Program-made: the position numbers and the translations under genes
The notes under the pieces: model-generated
What the model was told of the DNA's origin: nothing
What the model saw: the letters and a program-made list of their open reading frames with translations, nothing else
Databases searched by the model: none
DNA from: an uncultured Archangium sp.
GTDB taxonomy: Bacteria; Myxococcota; Myxococcia; Myxococcales; Myxococcaceae
Assembly: GCA_937875615.1 (NCBI GenBank)
Contig: CALNBU010001025.1
Location: 1 to 10,924, forward strand
DNA: 10,924 bases
Direction: 5' to 3'
Shown here: piece by piece, positions 1 to 6,995 of the stretch
Layout of the letters: each line of letters begins with the position of its first letter
How positions within the stretch are numbered: position 1 is the first letter of the stretch

Positions 1-525
1 ACCAGCACCGCCGCGTGCGGACAGAGCGGGGCCACCTGCCAACAGTGCGCCGGCAACCAGACCTGCACCAACCGCACCTGCACCAACCCGCCCACCGGCG
101 GTGGGGGTGGCGCCACGGTGCCCGCGGGCTGGGCCTGCAACCCCGACTGGTACTCCGACCTCGACTGTGACTGTGGGTGCGGGGTGACCGACCCGGCGTG
201 CAGCAGCGCCACCGGCGTCTCCGGCGTCTGCAACTACTGCATCAGCACCAACCAGGGAGGCTGCAACACCGTCAACACCTGCCCCGGCACCATCAACCCC
301 AACAACAACGCCACCTGCACCGGTGGCGGAGCGGGCGGCGGCGCGGGTGGTGGCGGAGGCAGCGGCTGGGACGCAGGCGTTGATGTGTGCGCCGCCTGTG
401 CCTCGAACCAGTGCTGCGACCTCTTCGGCGTCATCACCAGCAACGTCCTCTGCGTCAACCCGAACGCCGCCTGCGGGCTGTTCAGCCTCTACACCTGCAA
501 CCCGCTCACGCTGGCCTGCGAGTAG
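1..525 (+). CDS. Cys-rich, Gly-linker protein, C-terminal part (5' end missing)
   Basis: The frame is open from the first base to a TAG at 523-525, so this is the last 174 residues of a longer protein. The GTG at 118 is internal and is not taken as a start. About 23 of the 174 residues are cysteines, arranged as CxxC, CxCxC and CC clusters. Residues 46-67 form a compact motif, C-x3-WY-x4-CDCGCG-x2-DPAC. A pure Gly/Ala/Ser linker (about residues 104-120) separates it from a last Cys-rich block (about 125-174). Many disulfides would suit a protein outside the cytoplasm; the export signal would lie upstream of the window. Proteins with repeated Cys modules and Gly-rich spacers are common in myxobacteria, usually with unknown function. 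No enzyme motif is visible. The kinase gene starts 34 bases downstream on the same strand, but nothing links their functions. Confidence 0.75.
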   Translation, partial: TSTAACGQSGATCQQCAGNQTCTNRTCTNPPTGGGGGATVPAGWACNPDWYSDLDCDCGCGVTDPACSSATGVSGVCNYCISTNQGGCNTVNTCPGTINPNNNATCTGGGAGGGAGGGGGSGWDAGVDVCAACASNQCCDLFGVITSNVLCVNPNAACGLFSLYTCNPLTLACE

Positions 526-548
526 CGCGAAGAGTCAGCCGGGGCGCT

Positions 549-555
549 AAGAGGG
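549..555 (+). promoter_or_regulatory. Ribosome binding site of the globin kinase
   Basis: AAGAGGG lies 4 bases before the ATG at 560 and is purine-rich against a mixed GC background. It supports this ATG, which also places the globin domain at the very N-terminus, as is usual for globin-coupled sensors. Confidence 0.5.
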
Positions 556-559
556 CGCC

Positions 560-1675
560 ATGTTCGCGCTGTTCGAAGACCTGAAGCGCTACGTCGGCTT
601 CTCTGCGCACGACGAGGCGGTGCTGCGCGCGCTGCACGCTCGCCTCAGCCCGCACTTCGCCGCCATCTCCGAGGCCTTCTACGCGCGGGTGCTGGAGCAC
701 CCCGACGCGGCCGCGGCGCTGACCCGCGGCGAGCGCCACGTCGGGCAGCTCAAGGGCACGCTGCAGCGGTGGATGAACGACCTGCTGCAGGGCCCCTGGG
801 ACGAAGCCTACGTGGAGCGGCAGGCGCGCATCGGCCGGGTGCACGTGCGCATCGCCCTGCCGCAGCACTACATGGTGTCGGCCATGAACATCATGCGCAC
901 CGGGCTGCAGGCGCGCCTCGACGACGCCGACCACGACGGCCACCACGCGCTGGAGCGCGCCTGCGACCTCGACCTGGCGCTGATGCTGCACACCTACCGG
1001 GAAGACCTCGAGGCGGCGCAGGCGCGCGCGGAGCGCCTCGCCACCTACGGACAGCTGGTGGTGAGCATCGGCCACGAGCTGCGCGACCCCCTCAGCGTCA
1101 TCGAGACCTCGGTGCACGTGCTGAAGGGCAGGCCCGATGCCCACGAGGCCTGCCCCCTCCACCTGGAGCGCATCGGCCGCCAGGTGAAGCTGAGCAACGA
1201 CATCATCACCCAGCTCTCGAACCTCATCGCCGACCGCCCGCTGGTGCCGGTGCGCACCTCGCTGGAGGAGCTGGTGCAGGAGGCGCGCCGCGGCCTCGCG
1301 CTGCCGCCCGGGGTGACCCTGGAGGTGTCCGGGCCTCCTGCGCCCTTCTCTGGCGACACCTTTCAGCTCCGTCAGGCGATGGTGAACCTCCTCGACAACG
1401 CGCTGCACTTCGCGCGCAGCCGGGTGCTGCTGACGCTGGAGGAGGCGGGGCCCCTGGTGCGGTTGACGGTCGACGACGACGGGCCGGGCATCGAGCCCTC
1501 GGTGCGCCCGCGCCTCTTCGAGCCCCTGGTGTCGGCGAGGCCGGGCGGCATCGGCCTCGGCCTGGCGCTGGTGAAGCGCATCGTCGACCGCCACGAGGGG
1601 AGCATCGAGGCGGACACCGGGGCGCTGGGCGGCGCGCGCTTCACGTTGTCGCTGCCGACGGGAGCGCCGCGATGA
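560..1675 (+). CDS. Globin-coupled histidine kinase (heme-based O2 sensor)
   Basis: A soluble 371-residue sensor kinase. Residues 1 to about 155 resemble the sensor globin (protoglobin-like) domain. FYARVLEHP (40-48) supplies Tyr41 at the expected distal position, and IGRVHVRIALP (91-101) supplies His95 as the probable proximal heme ligand. A short helical linker (about 145-165) leads to the HisKA domain, with the phospho-acceptor His172 in GHELRDPLS. The ATPase domain has an N-box (NLLDN, 276-280), a G1 box (DDDGPG, 305-310) and a G2 box (GGIGLGL, 329-335). There is no membrane segment or PAS domain. The layout and length match the characterised AfGcHK of Anaeromyxobacter, which uses Tyr45, His99 and His183. 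By that analogy, O2 or another ligand on Fe(III)/Fe(II) heme would control autophosphorylation. The H-box has Asp where Asn is usual (HELRNPL). The next gene overlaps it by four bases (ATGA), so the two are translationally coupled. Confidence 0.9.
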   Translation: MFALFEDLKRYVGFSAHDEAVLRALHARLSPHFAAISEAFYARVLEHPDAAAALTRGERHVGQLKGTLQRWMNDLLQGPWDEAYVERQARIGRVHVRIALPQHYMVSAMNIMRTGLQARLDDADHDGHHALERACDLDLALMLHTYREDLEAAQARAERLATYGQLVVSIGHELRDPLSVIETSVHVLKGRPDAHEACPLHLERIGRQVKLSNDIITQLSNLIADRPLVPVRTSLEELVQEARRGLALPPGVTLEVSGPPAPFSGDTFQLRQAMVNLLDNALHFARSRVLLTLEEAGPLVRLTVDDDGPGIEPSVRPRLFEPLVSARPGGIGLGLALVKRIVDRHEGSIEADTGALGGARFTLSLPTGAPR

Positions 1676-2730
1676 ACGGCCGGGTGCTCCTCGTCGAAGA
1701 CAACGCCGACTTCGTCGCCAACCTCACCGAGATTCTCACCGACCTGGGCTACCAGGTCCGCGCGGCGGCCTCCTGCGCGGCGGCGCTGAAGGAAGGCCGC
1801 GGGTGGGTCGACGTCGCGCTGGTGGACTTCCGCCTGCCCGACGGCGCCGGCACCCAGCTGGCGGAGTCGCTCAAGCAGGACAACCCCGACTGCGAGGTGG
1901 TGTTGCTCACCGGCTACGCGTCGGTGGAGGCGGCCGCGGAGGCGGTGCGCGCCGGCGTGTGGGACTTCCTGGCCAAGCCGTGCCCCACGCCCGACGTGCT
2001 GGCCACCCTCGCCAAGGCCGCGCGCCACGTGCGCCTGGACGATGCCGCCCAGGTCGCCGAGCGCCTCGCCTCGGTGGGCACGCTGACCGCCGGCCTCTCG
2101 CACGAAATCCGCAACCCGCTGAACGCCGCCGGGCTGCAGCTGGCGGTGCTGGAGCGCCGGCTCCGCAAGCTGGAGGCCTCCAGCCAACCGCTGCTGCTGG
2201 AGCCGCTGCTGCTGGTGCGCGACGAAATCCGCCGACTGGAGACCATCCTCCGGGACTTCCTCCAGTTCGCCCGGCCGGCGCCGGCGCGGTTAGTGCCGTT
2301 CTCGATGCAGTCGCTGCTCTCGGGCATCAGCGCGCTGCTCACCGAGCAGGCCGGCCGGCGGCAGGTGGCGCTGGAGCTCTCGCTGCCCACGCTGCCCGAG
2401 GTGAAGGGCGACGCCGACCAGCTCAAGCAGGTCTTCATGAACCTCGCCATCAACGCCATCGACGCCAGCCCCGACGGCGGCCTGGTGCGCATCTCCTCCT
2501 CCATGGAGAGCGGCGGCGGCCTGCGCGTGTCCATCGACGACTCCGGTACCGGCGTGCCCGAGGAGAACCGCGAGCGCATCTTCGAGCCCTTCTTCAGCAC
2601 CAAGCCGCAGGGCTCGGGCCTGGGGCTGCCCATCTGCCGCGCCATCATCACCCAGCACTTCGGTCGCATCGAGGTGCACCAGAGCGCGCTGGGCGGCGCG
2701 CGCTTCGACGTCACCCTGCCCCCGGGCTGA
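1672..2730 (+). CDS. Receiver-histidine kinase protein, partner of the globin kinase
   Basis: 352 residues, ATG at 1672 inside the stop of the preceding gene, with GGGAG 8 bases upstream. The frame stays open far upstream, but the N-terminus MNGRVLLVEDN is a classic receiver start. Receiver domain at 1-120: acidic pair Glu9/Asp10, phospho-acceptor Asp52 (LVDFRLPDG), Thr80, Lys102. Then an NtrB-like kinase: H-box GLSHEIRNPLNA with His144, N-box NLAINAIDA (257-265), G1 DDSGTG (289-294), the FEPFFSTK segment and G2 GSGLGL (314-319). There is no transmembrane segment and no output domain. Known logic: an N-terminal receiver lets an upstream kinase switch the kinase domain behind it. Inference: the globin kinase phosphorylates Asp52, and His144 serves a further, separately encoded regulator. 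The sigma-54 regulator at 4218-5594 is one candidate target. Confidence 0.92.
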   Translation: MNGRVLLVEDNADFVANLTEILTDLGYQVRAAASCAAALKEGRGWVDVALVDFRLPDGAGTQLAESLKQDNPDCEVVLLTGYASVEAAAEAVRAGVWDFLAKPCPTPDVLATLAKAARHVRLDDAAQVAERLASVGTLTAGLSHEIRNPLNAAGLQLAVLERRLRKLEASSQPLLLEPLLLVRDEIRRLETILRDFLQFARPAPARLVPFSMQSLLSGISALLTEQAGRRQVALELSLPTLPEVKGDADQLKQVFMNLAINAIDASPDGGLVRISSSMESGGGLRVSIDDSGTGVPEENRERIFEPFFSTKPQGSGLGLPICRAIITQHFGRIEVHQSALGGARFDVTLPPG

Positions 2731-2789
2731 GGCTTCACCCTCACTGCACGAGGTGGAATCCCGCGAGAACGGCGGAGTAGGGTCAGCCC

Positions 2790-4211
2790 GTGAGTCAACT
2801 CAACCTGTGGACATCGAGGATGCCGCGCTGCCTCCTCGGCGCGGCCGTGCTGGTGGGACTCCTGGCGTGCGAAGCGGGCGGCGCCGGCGGCGGAACAGGG
2901 GGCGGCGCCGGCGGCGCTTCCGGTGGTGGCACGGCGCAGGGTGGCGGTAGCGGTGGCACCGGCGGCGGCGCCAACCACACCGGAGGTGGCACCAGCCACA
3001 CGGGCGGCGGCGCGAGCGGCACCGGCGTCTTCAGCCTCGACGCCTTCGCCTTCGCGGAGCCGTCGGTGGCGTGGAGCAGCTCCGGCGGCTTCCGCGTGGC
3101 CTTCACCGCCGGGGTCGCGCCGGCGACCGTCCAGTACGGAGAGTGCGCGACCAACTGCGGCAGCGCCGCGGGCTGGCAGTACGCGACGCTCTACAGCGGC
3201 GACCAGCTCACGGGCCGGGCGAAGGTCGCCGTCGGCGACGATGGCCGCGCGCACGTCATCTACTCGCGGGGCAGCGGGCTCTACTACGCGGTGTGCAGCC
3301 AGCGCTGCACGACGGCCTCCAACTGGGAGACGTTCCACTTCTCGGGTGCGCTCGATGGCTGGCAGCTCGAGTGGCGCGGGACGTCGCTGGTGGTGGACAC
3401 CTCGGGCCGGGTGTCGTTCATCATCGCCGCGCAGGACGCCCGCGTCGGCATCATGACCTGCCCTTCGAACTGCATGAGCGCCGCGAGCTGGAGCAACCTC
3501 ACCTTCACCGAGGGCGGCCGCAGCTCGATGGTGGCACAGGGCACCACGCTGCACTTCGTGACCTCCACGAATGAGCGCCTCGTCTACTGGCGCTGCGCGA
3601 GCGGCTGCGACACCCAGGCCGGCTGGACGTCGACCGCCCTCAACTTCACCCACGACGGCAACATGCCCACCGCCCTCGCGGTGACGCCGGCCGGCGCGGT
3701 GCGCATCGCCTACAACCAGGGCGTCGCCGACGCGTCGGAGCCGCAGCGCGTGCGCGACCAGGACAACCGCCTGCTGGTGTGGGGCTGCGACGCGAACTGC
3801 GAGGTGCAGAGCAACTACGCGGGCGTCATCATCGGCGCCGTGGGCGCGGGCTCCAGCGGGCTCTCTCTCGCCGCCGCCGGGACGGGCATCGTGGTGGCCT
3901 CGGTGGACAACACCACGCACCTGGCCAGCGTCTGCGAGAACGGCTGTGGCGAGCGCGCGAACTGGCAGTCCGCCGCGCTCGACGACACCACCGCGCTCAA
4001 CAGCGAGCGCGACCCCTTCGCCGCGGCGCCCTGCGGCACGGCGATGACGCGCCCGCTGGCGGCGTCGTGGTACCCGGAAAACCCGGCGGTCGCGCTCAGC
4101 TCGTCGGGCGCGGCCCTCTTCGTGTCGGGCACGCACCTGCTGCGGCAGTGCACCGCGGCCTCGAACAGCCAGCGGCAAGCCGGCTACGGCCGCTTCATCT
4201 TTTCTCCCTGA
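2790..4211 (+). CDS. Lipoprotein with Gly-rich tether and six Cx3C repeats
   Basis: 473 residues from a GTG at 2790, preceded by the purine-rich GGAGTAGGG at 2774-2782. An in-frame ATG at 2820 (residue 11) would also give a good signal peptide and cannot be excluded. A hydrophobic segment (15-26) ends in the lipobox LLAC, so Cys27 should be lipidated after signal peptidase II cleavage. Residues 30-79 are a Gly/Ala/Ser/Thr tether. The rest carries six Cx3C pairs at Cys119/123, 169/173, 224/228, 269/273, 333/337 and 382/386. Each is followed 5-8 residues later by Trp or Tyr and a short beta-like stretch, at 45-64 residue spacing. Between pairs, phrases such as GRAHVIYS and GRVSFIIAA look like beta-propeller strands. 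A surface-exposed propeller-like, disulfide-braced domain is therefore inferred. No catalytic motif is seen and the function is unknown. It converges on the regulator gene. Confidence 0.85.
   Translation: MSQLNLWTSRMPRCLLGAAVLVGLLACEAGGAGGGTGGGAGGASGGGTAQGGGSGGTGGGANHTGGGTSHTGGGASGTGVFSLDAFAFAEPSVAWSSSGGFRVAFTAGVAPATVQYGECATNCGSAAGWQYATLYSGDQLTGRAKVAVGDDGRAHVIYSRGSGLYYAVCSQRCTTASNWETFHFSGALDGWQLEWRGTSLVVDTSGRVSFIIAAQDARVGIMTCPSNCMSAASWSNLTFTEGGRSSMVAQGTTLHFVTSTNERLVYWRCASGCDTQAGWTSTALNFTHDGNMPTALAVTPAGAVRIAYNQGVADASEPQRVRDQDNRLLVWGCDANCEVQSNYAGVIIGAVGAGSSGLSLAAAGTGIVVASVDNTTHLASVCENGCGERANWQSAALDDTTALNSERDPFAAAPCGTAMTRPLAASWYPENPAVALSSSGAALFVSGTHLLRQCTAASNSQRQAGYGRFIFSP
2877..3026 (+). repeat. 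Gly-codon low-complexity repeat (lipoprotein tether)
   Basis: About 150 bases of GGN-rich sequence encoding residues 30-79 of the lipoprotein. A perfect 17-base direct repeat, GGGCGGCGCCGGCGGCG, occurs at 2876-2892 and 2900-2916 (period 24). Further along, the peptide HTGGG repeats at a 7-residue period. Such tracts can change length by replication slippage, and the tether length may vary between strains. Confidence 0.7.
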
Positions 4212-4217
4212 GCCCAG

Positions 4218-5594
4218 TCACTGCAGCGTGCGGATGGCGCGGTCGGCGTCGGCGTACTCCTTGAGCCGGTACTGAATCTTCCGCACCGAGATGCCGAGGA
4301 TGTCGGCCGCGCGCGAGGTGCTGCCGTCCACCATCTCCAGCGTGCGGAGGATGGCCTCGCGCTCGATGTCGTACAGCTTCGCGCCCGGCACCAGCCCGCC
4401 GCCGTCGACGGTCACCGGCCGGGGCCCCCGCAGCGCCGGCGGGAGGTCGTCGGAGGTCAGCTCCGAGCCGGGCGCCAGCACCACCGCGCGCTCGATGACG
4501 TTGCCCAGCTCGCGCACGTTCCCCGGCCAGTCGTAGGCCAGCAGCGCGTTGAGGGTGCCGGGCGCCAGCCCCGTCACGTCCTTCCCGTGCAGGCGGTTGT
4601 AGTGCTCGACGAAGTGGTTGGTGAGCGCGGGGATGTCGCTCTTGCGGCGCCGCAGCGGCGGCAGCGTCACCGAGACCACGTTGAGCCGGTAGTAGAGGTC
4701 TTCGCGGAAGCGCCCGGCCTTCACCTCGGCCTCCAGGTCGCGGTTGGTGGCCGCCACCACGCGCACGTCCACCTTGATGGTCTGGGAGCCGCCCACGCGC
4801 TCGAACTCCTGCTGTTGCAGCACGCGCAGCAACTTCACCTGGAGCGCGGCGCTGATTTCTCCCAGCTCGTCGAGGAACAGCGTGCCGCCGTTGGCGAGCT
4901 CGAAGCGCCCCTCGCGCCGCCCCAGCGCCCCGGTGAAGCTGCCCTTCTCGTGGCCGAACAGCTCGCTCTCGAGCAGCGTCTCGGTGAGCGCCGCGCAGTT
5001 GACCTTCACGAAGGGCTTGTCGTGCCGCGGCGACGACTCGTGGATGGCCTGGGCGATGAGCTCCTTGCCGGTGCCCGACTCGCCCAGCACCAGGATGGTG
5101 GCGCGGGTGACGGCGGCGCGGGCCACCACGTCGAAGACCGCCTGCAGCTCGCCCGACTCGCCGATGATGTTGGCGAAGCGGTACTTCTCGCGGAGGCGCT
5201 CGCGCAGCAGCGCGTTCTCCACCTTGAGCGCCGACTTCTCGAGCACCTTCTCGAGGCGGGCCAGCACCGCGCCCACGTCGACCGGCTTGGCGAGGAAGTC
5301 TTCGGCGCCGTCCTTCATGGCCTGCACCGCGGTCTCGATGGTGCCGTGGGCGGTCATCATGATGAAGCTGCCGATGTAGCCGTCGGCCCGCGCGCGTCGC
5401 ACCACCTCCAGGCCGTCGAGCTTGGGCATGCGGATGTCGCACAGCACCGCCTCGGGCCGGAACGAGGCCAGCACCGCCAGCGCCTCTTCTCCGTCGGCGG
5501 CCTCGGCCACGTCGTAGCCCTCTTCACCGAGAATCGTCTTGAGCGCGTCGCGCGCGTTCTGCTCATCGTCGACGACGAGAATCCGATGCTTCAT
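4218..5594 (-). CDS. Sigma-54-dependent response regulator (NtrC family)
   Basis: 458 residues, ATG at 5594 with GGGAGAG just upstream. Receiver 1-120: Asp9/Asp10, phospho-acceptor Asp53 (LCDIRMP), Thr81, Lys103. AAA+ sigma-54 activator domain about 140-375: Walker A GESGTGKE (171-178), sigma-54 contact loop GSFTGA (218-223, Ser for the more usual Ala), Walker B GTLFLDELGE (237-246), and sensor region with AATNRDL and the arginine-rich LPPLRRRKSDIP. A Fis-type helix-turn-helix sits at about 424-446 (SRAADILGISVRKIQYRL). All parts needed for phosphorylation-driven open-complex formation at -24/-12 promoters are present. It starts 17 bases after the ccoG stop on the same strand, so it is probably the last gene of the cbb3 operon and may autoregulate it. 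No kinase gene is directly adjacent; the nearest are the pair at 560-2730. Confidence 0.95.
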   Translation of the reverse strand: MKHRILVVDDEQNARDALKTILGEEGYDVAEAADGEEALAVLASFRPEAVLCDIRMPKLDGLEVVRRARADGYIGSFIMMTAHGTIETAVQAMKDGAEDFLAKPVDVGAVLARLEKVLEKSALKVENALLRERLREKYRFANIIGESGELQAVFDVVARAAVTRATILVLGESGTGKELIAQAIHESSPRHDKPFVKVNCAALTETLLESELFGHEKGSFTGALGRREGRFELANGGTLFLDELGEISAALQVKLLRVLQQQEFERVGGSQTIKVDVRVVAATNRDLEAEVKAGRFREDLYYRLNVVSVTLPPLRRRKSDIPALTNHFVEHYNRLHGKDVTGLAPGTLNALLAYDWPGNVRELGNVIERAVVLAPGSELTSDDLPPALRGPRPVTVDGGGLVPGAKLYDIEREAILRTLEMVDGSTSRAADILGISVRKIQYRLKEYADADRAIRTLQ

Positions 5595-5611
5595 GTGCTC
5601 TCTCCCGTAGC

Positions 5612-6994
5612 TCACTGCGCGGGCCCCAGAAACCGTACCGGAACTTCCTTCACGGTCCCCGACGATGTGTCGGTGACCACCAACACCACCTGTTGCGGGC
5701 GCCGTGCCAACGGCAGCGCCACCGACACCGGCACCCGCGCGTCGGACAGCGACCCCAGGTGCACCTCCGGCGTGCCCACCACCACCTGGGCCCCGTCGGG
5801 CGCGCGCAGCGACACCGTGAACGTCGCCGCCTCGGGCCGCTTGTTGAAGAGGTGCACCTCGAAGGCGTTGCGCACCACGTCGCCGTCCACCACGTAGGGC
5901 ATGGCGCCGCGGGTGCGGATGACGTTGGCCTCGAAGGGCGTGCGCAGCGCCAGCGAGGCCACCAGCACCCCGCCGGTCACCAGCATCAACAGGCCGTACA
6001 CCAGCACGCGCGGGCGCAGCGTCTTGCGCGCAGCCCCGGCGAGCTCGGCCTGCGAGGCGAAGCCGATGAGCCCCCGCGGCTTGTGGACCTTGTCCATCAC
6101 CTCGTCGCAGGCGTCGATGCACTGCGTGCAGGCGAGGCACTCCATCTGCAACCCCTTGCGGATGTCGATGCCCGTCGGGCACACCACCACGCAACGTTTG
6201 CAGTCGATGCAATCTCCGCGCTGCGGGGCGTCGGGCGTGCCCAGCTTCACCAGCTTGCCGCGGGGCTCTCCGCGGGCCTCGCGGTAGGCCACGGTGACGG
6301 AGTGCTCGTCGTGCAGCACCGACTGCAGGCGCCCGTAGGGGCAGAGCACCACGCAGAACTGCTCGCGGAACCACCAGAAGTTGAACTGCAGCACCACCGT
6401 GAAGCCCAGCGTCAGCAGGAAGGCCTCCAGGTGCAGCCCCGGGCCCTCCTGAATCATCAGCCACAGCTCCCTCGGCGAGACGAAGAGCGCGGTGGCGGTG
6501 TGGGCGATGGCGGCGCTCACCAGCAGGAACACCACGAACTTCGACACCCGCCGCAGCACCTTCGAGGCGCCCCACGGCGCGGCGTCCAGCTTCAGGCGCT
6601 GCTCCCGGGAGCCGTCGAAGAGGCGCTCCAGCGGACGGTACACGCCCTCGAGGAACACCGTCTGCGGGCAGGCCCAGCCACACCACACCCGACCGCGCCA
6701 GGCCGTCACCAGCAGCAGCCCGAAGGCGAAGGCCAGCGTCAACAGCAGCACCAGCCAGAAGTCCTGCGCGTTGAAGGTCTGCCCGAAGAAGTAGAAGCGG
6801 CGCCGGGCGACGTCGAGCTGAATCATCGGGTGGCCGCCCACGGGGATGAAGGGCGCCGCCACGTAGAAGGTCACCAGCACCGCGAAGGCCGCGCGCCGCC
6901 AGTTCATGAAGCGCCCCCTGACGTCGGCCGGCTGCAGCCGGAGTCGCGAGCCGTCGGCCTGCATGGAGCCAAGGACGTCGGAGGGTCCGCTCAT
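5612..6994 (-). CDS. ccoG: CcoG/FixG/RdxA, polyferredoxin for cbb3 oxidase assembly
   Basis: 460-residue membrane iron-sulfur protein, the usual size for the family. CcoG is reported to reduce Cu(II) to Cu(I) for delivery to the cbb3 oxidase. Membrane segments lie near 35-52, 78-97, 152-171, 188-206 and 330-350. Conserved paired cysteines occur in WCGWACPQ (Cys105/109) and CVVLCPYG (Cys214/218). Two [4Fe-4S] signatures follow: Cys262-x2-Cys265-x2-Cys268-x3-Cys272-Pro and Cys286-x2-Cys289-x2-Cys292-x3-Cys296. The C-terminal part (about 350-460) is the beta-rich, Ig-like FixG domain. The ATG at 6994 is one base past the ccoP stop (TGACATG junction), which argues for this start over the internal Met11 and Met30. 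The sigma-54 regulator follows; the ccoH gene often found after ccoG is absent here. Confidence 0.96.
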   Translation of the reverse strand: MSGPSDVLGSMQADGSRLRLQPADVRGRFMNWRRAAFAVLVTFYVAAPFIPVGGHPMIQLDVARRRFYFFGQTFNAQDFWLVLLLTLAFAFGLLLVTAWRGRVWCGWACPQTVFLEGVYRPLERLFDGSREQRLKLDAAPWGASKVLRRVSKFVVFLLVSAAIAHTATALFVSPRELWLMIQEGPGLHLEAFLLTLGFTVVLQFNFWWFREQFCVVLCPYGRLQSVLHDEHSVTVAYREARGEPRGKLVKLGTPDAPQRGDCIDCKRCVVVCPTGIDIRKGLQMECLACTQCIDACDEVMDKVHKPRGLIGFASQAELAGAARKTLRPRVLVYGLLMLVTGGVLVASLALRTPFEANVIRTRGAMPYVVDGDVVRNAFEVHLFNKRPEAATFTVSLRAPDGAQVVVGTPEVHLGSLSDARVPVSVALPLARRPQQVVLVVTDTSSGTVKEVPVRFLGPAQ

Positions 6995-6995
6995 G

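Noticed and set aside
769..1671. In-frame upstream extension of the receiver-kinase gene
   Set aside because: Its translation is low-complexity Arg/Pro/Ala shadowing the globin kinase. The ATG at 1672 gives a canonical receiver N-terminus and an ATGA overlap.
2736..2755. Possible hairpin terminator after the receiver-kinase gene
   Set aside because: The stem is only 4 pairs plus a bulged 2 pairs and no T-run follows, so it does not meet a reasonable terminator standard.
1914..4178. A minus-strand frame of 754 codons across the receiver-kinase and lipoprotein genes
   Set aside because: Composition is Ala/Arg/Gly-rich without motifs, and both genes on the plus strand are convincing.
5595..6686. 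In-frame upstream extension of the sigma-54 regulator frame, giving 822 codons
   Set aside because: The extension is an Ala/Arg/Gly-rich shadow of ccoG. The receiver domain starts exactly at the ATG at 5594, which has a good ribosome binding site.
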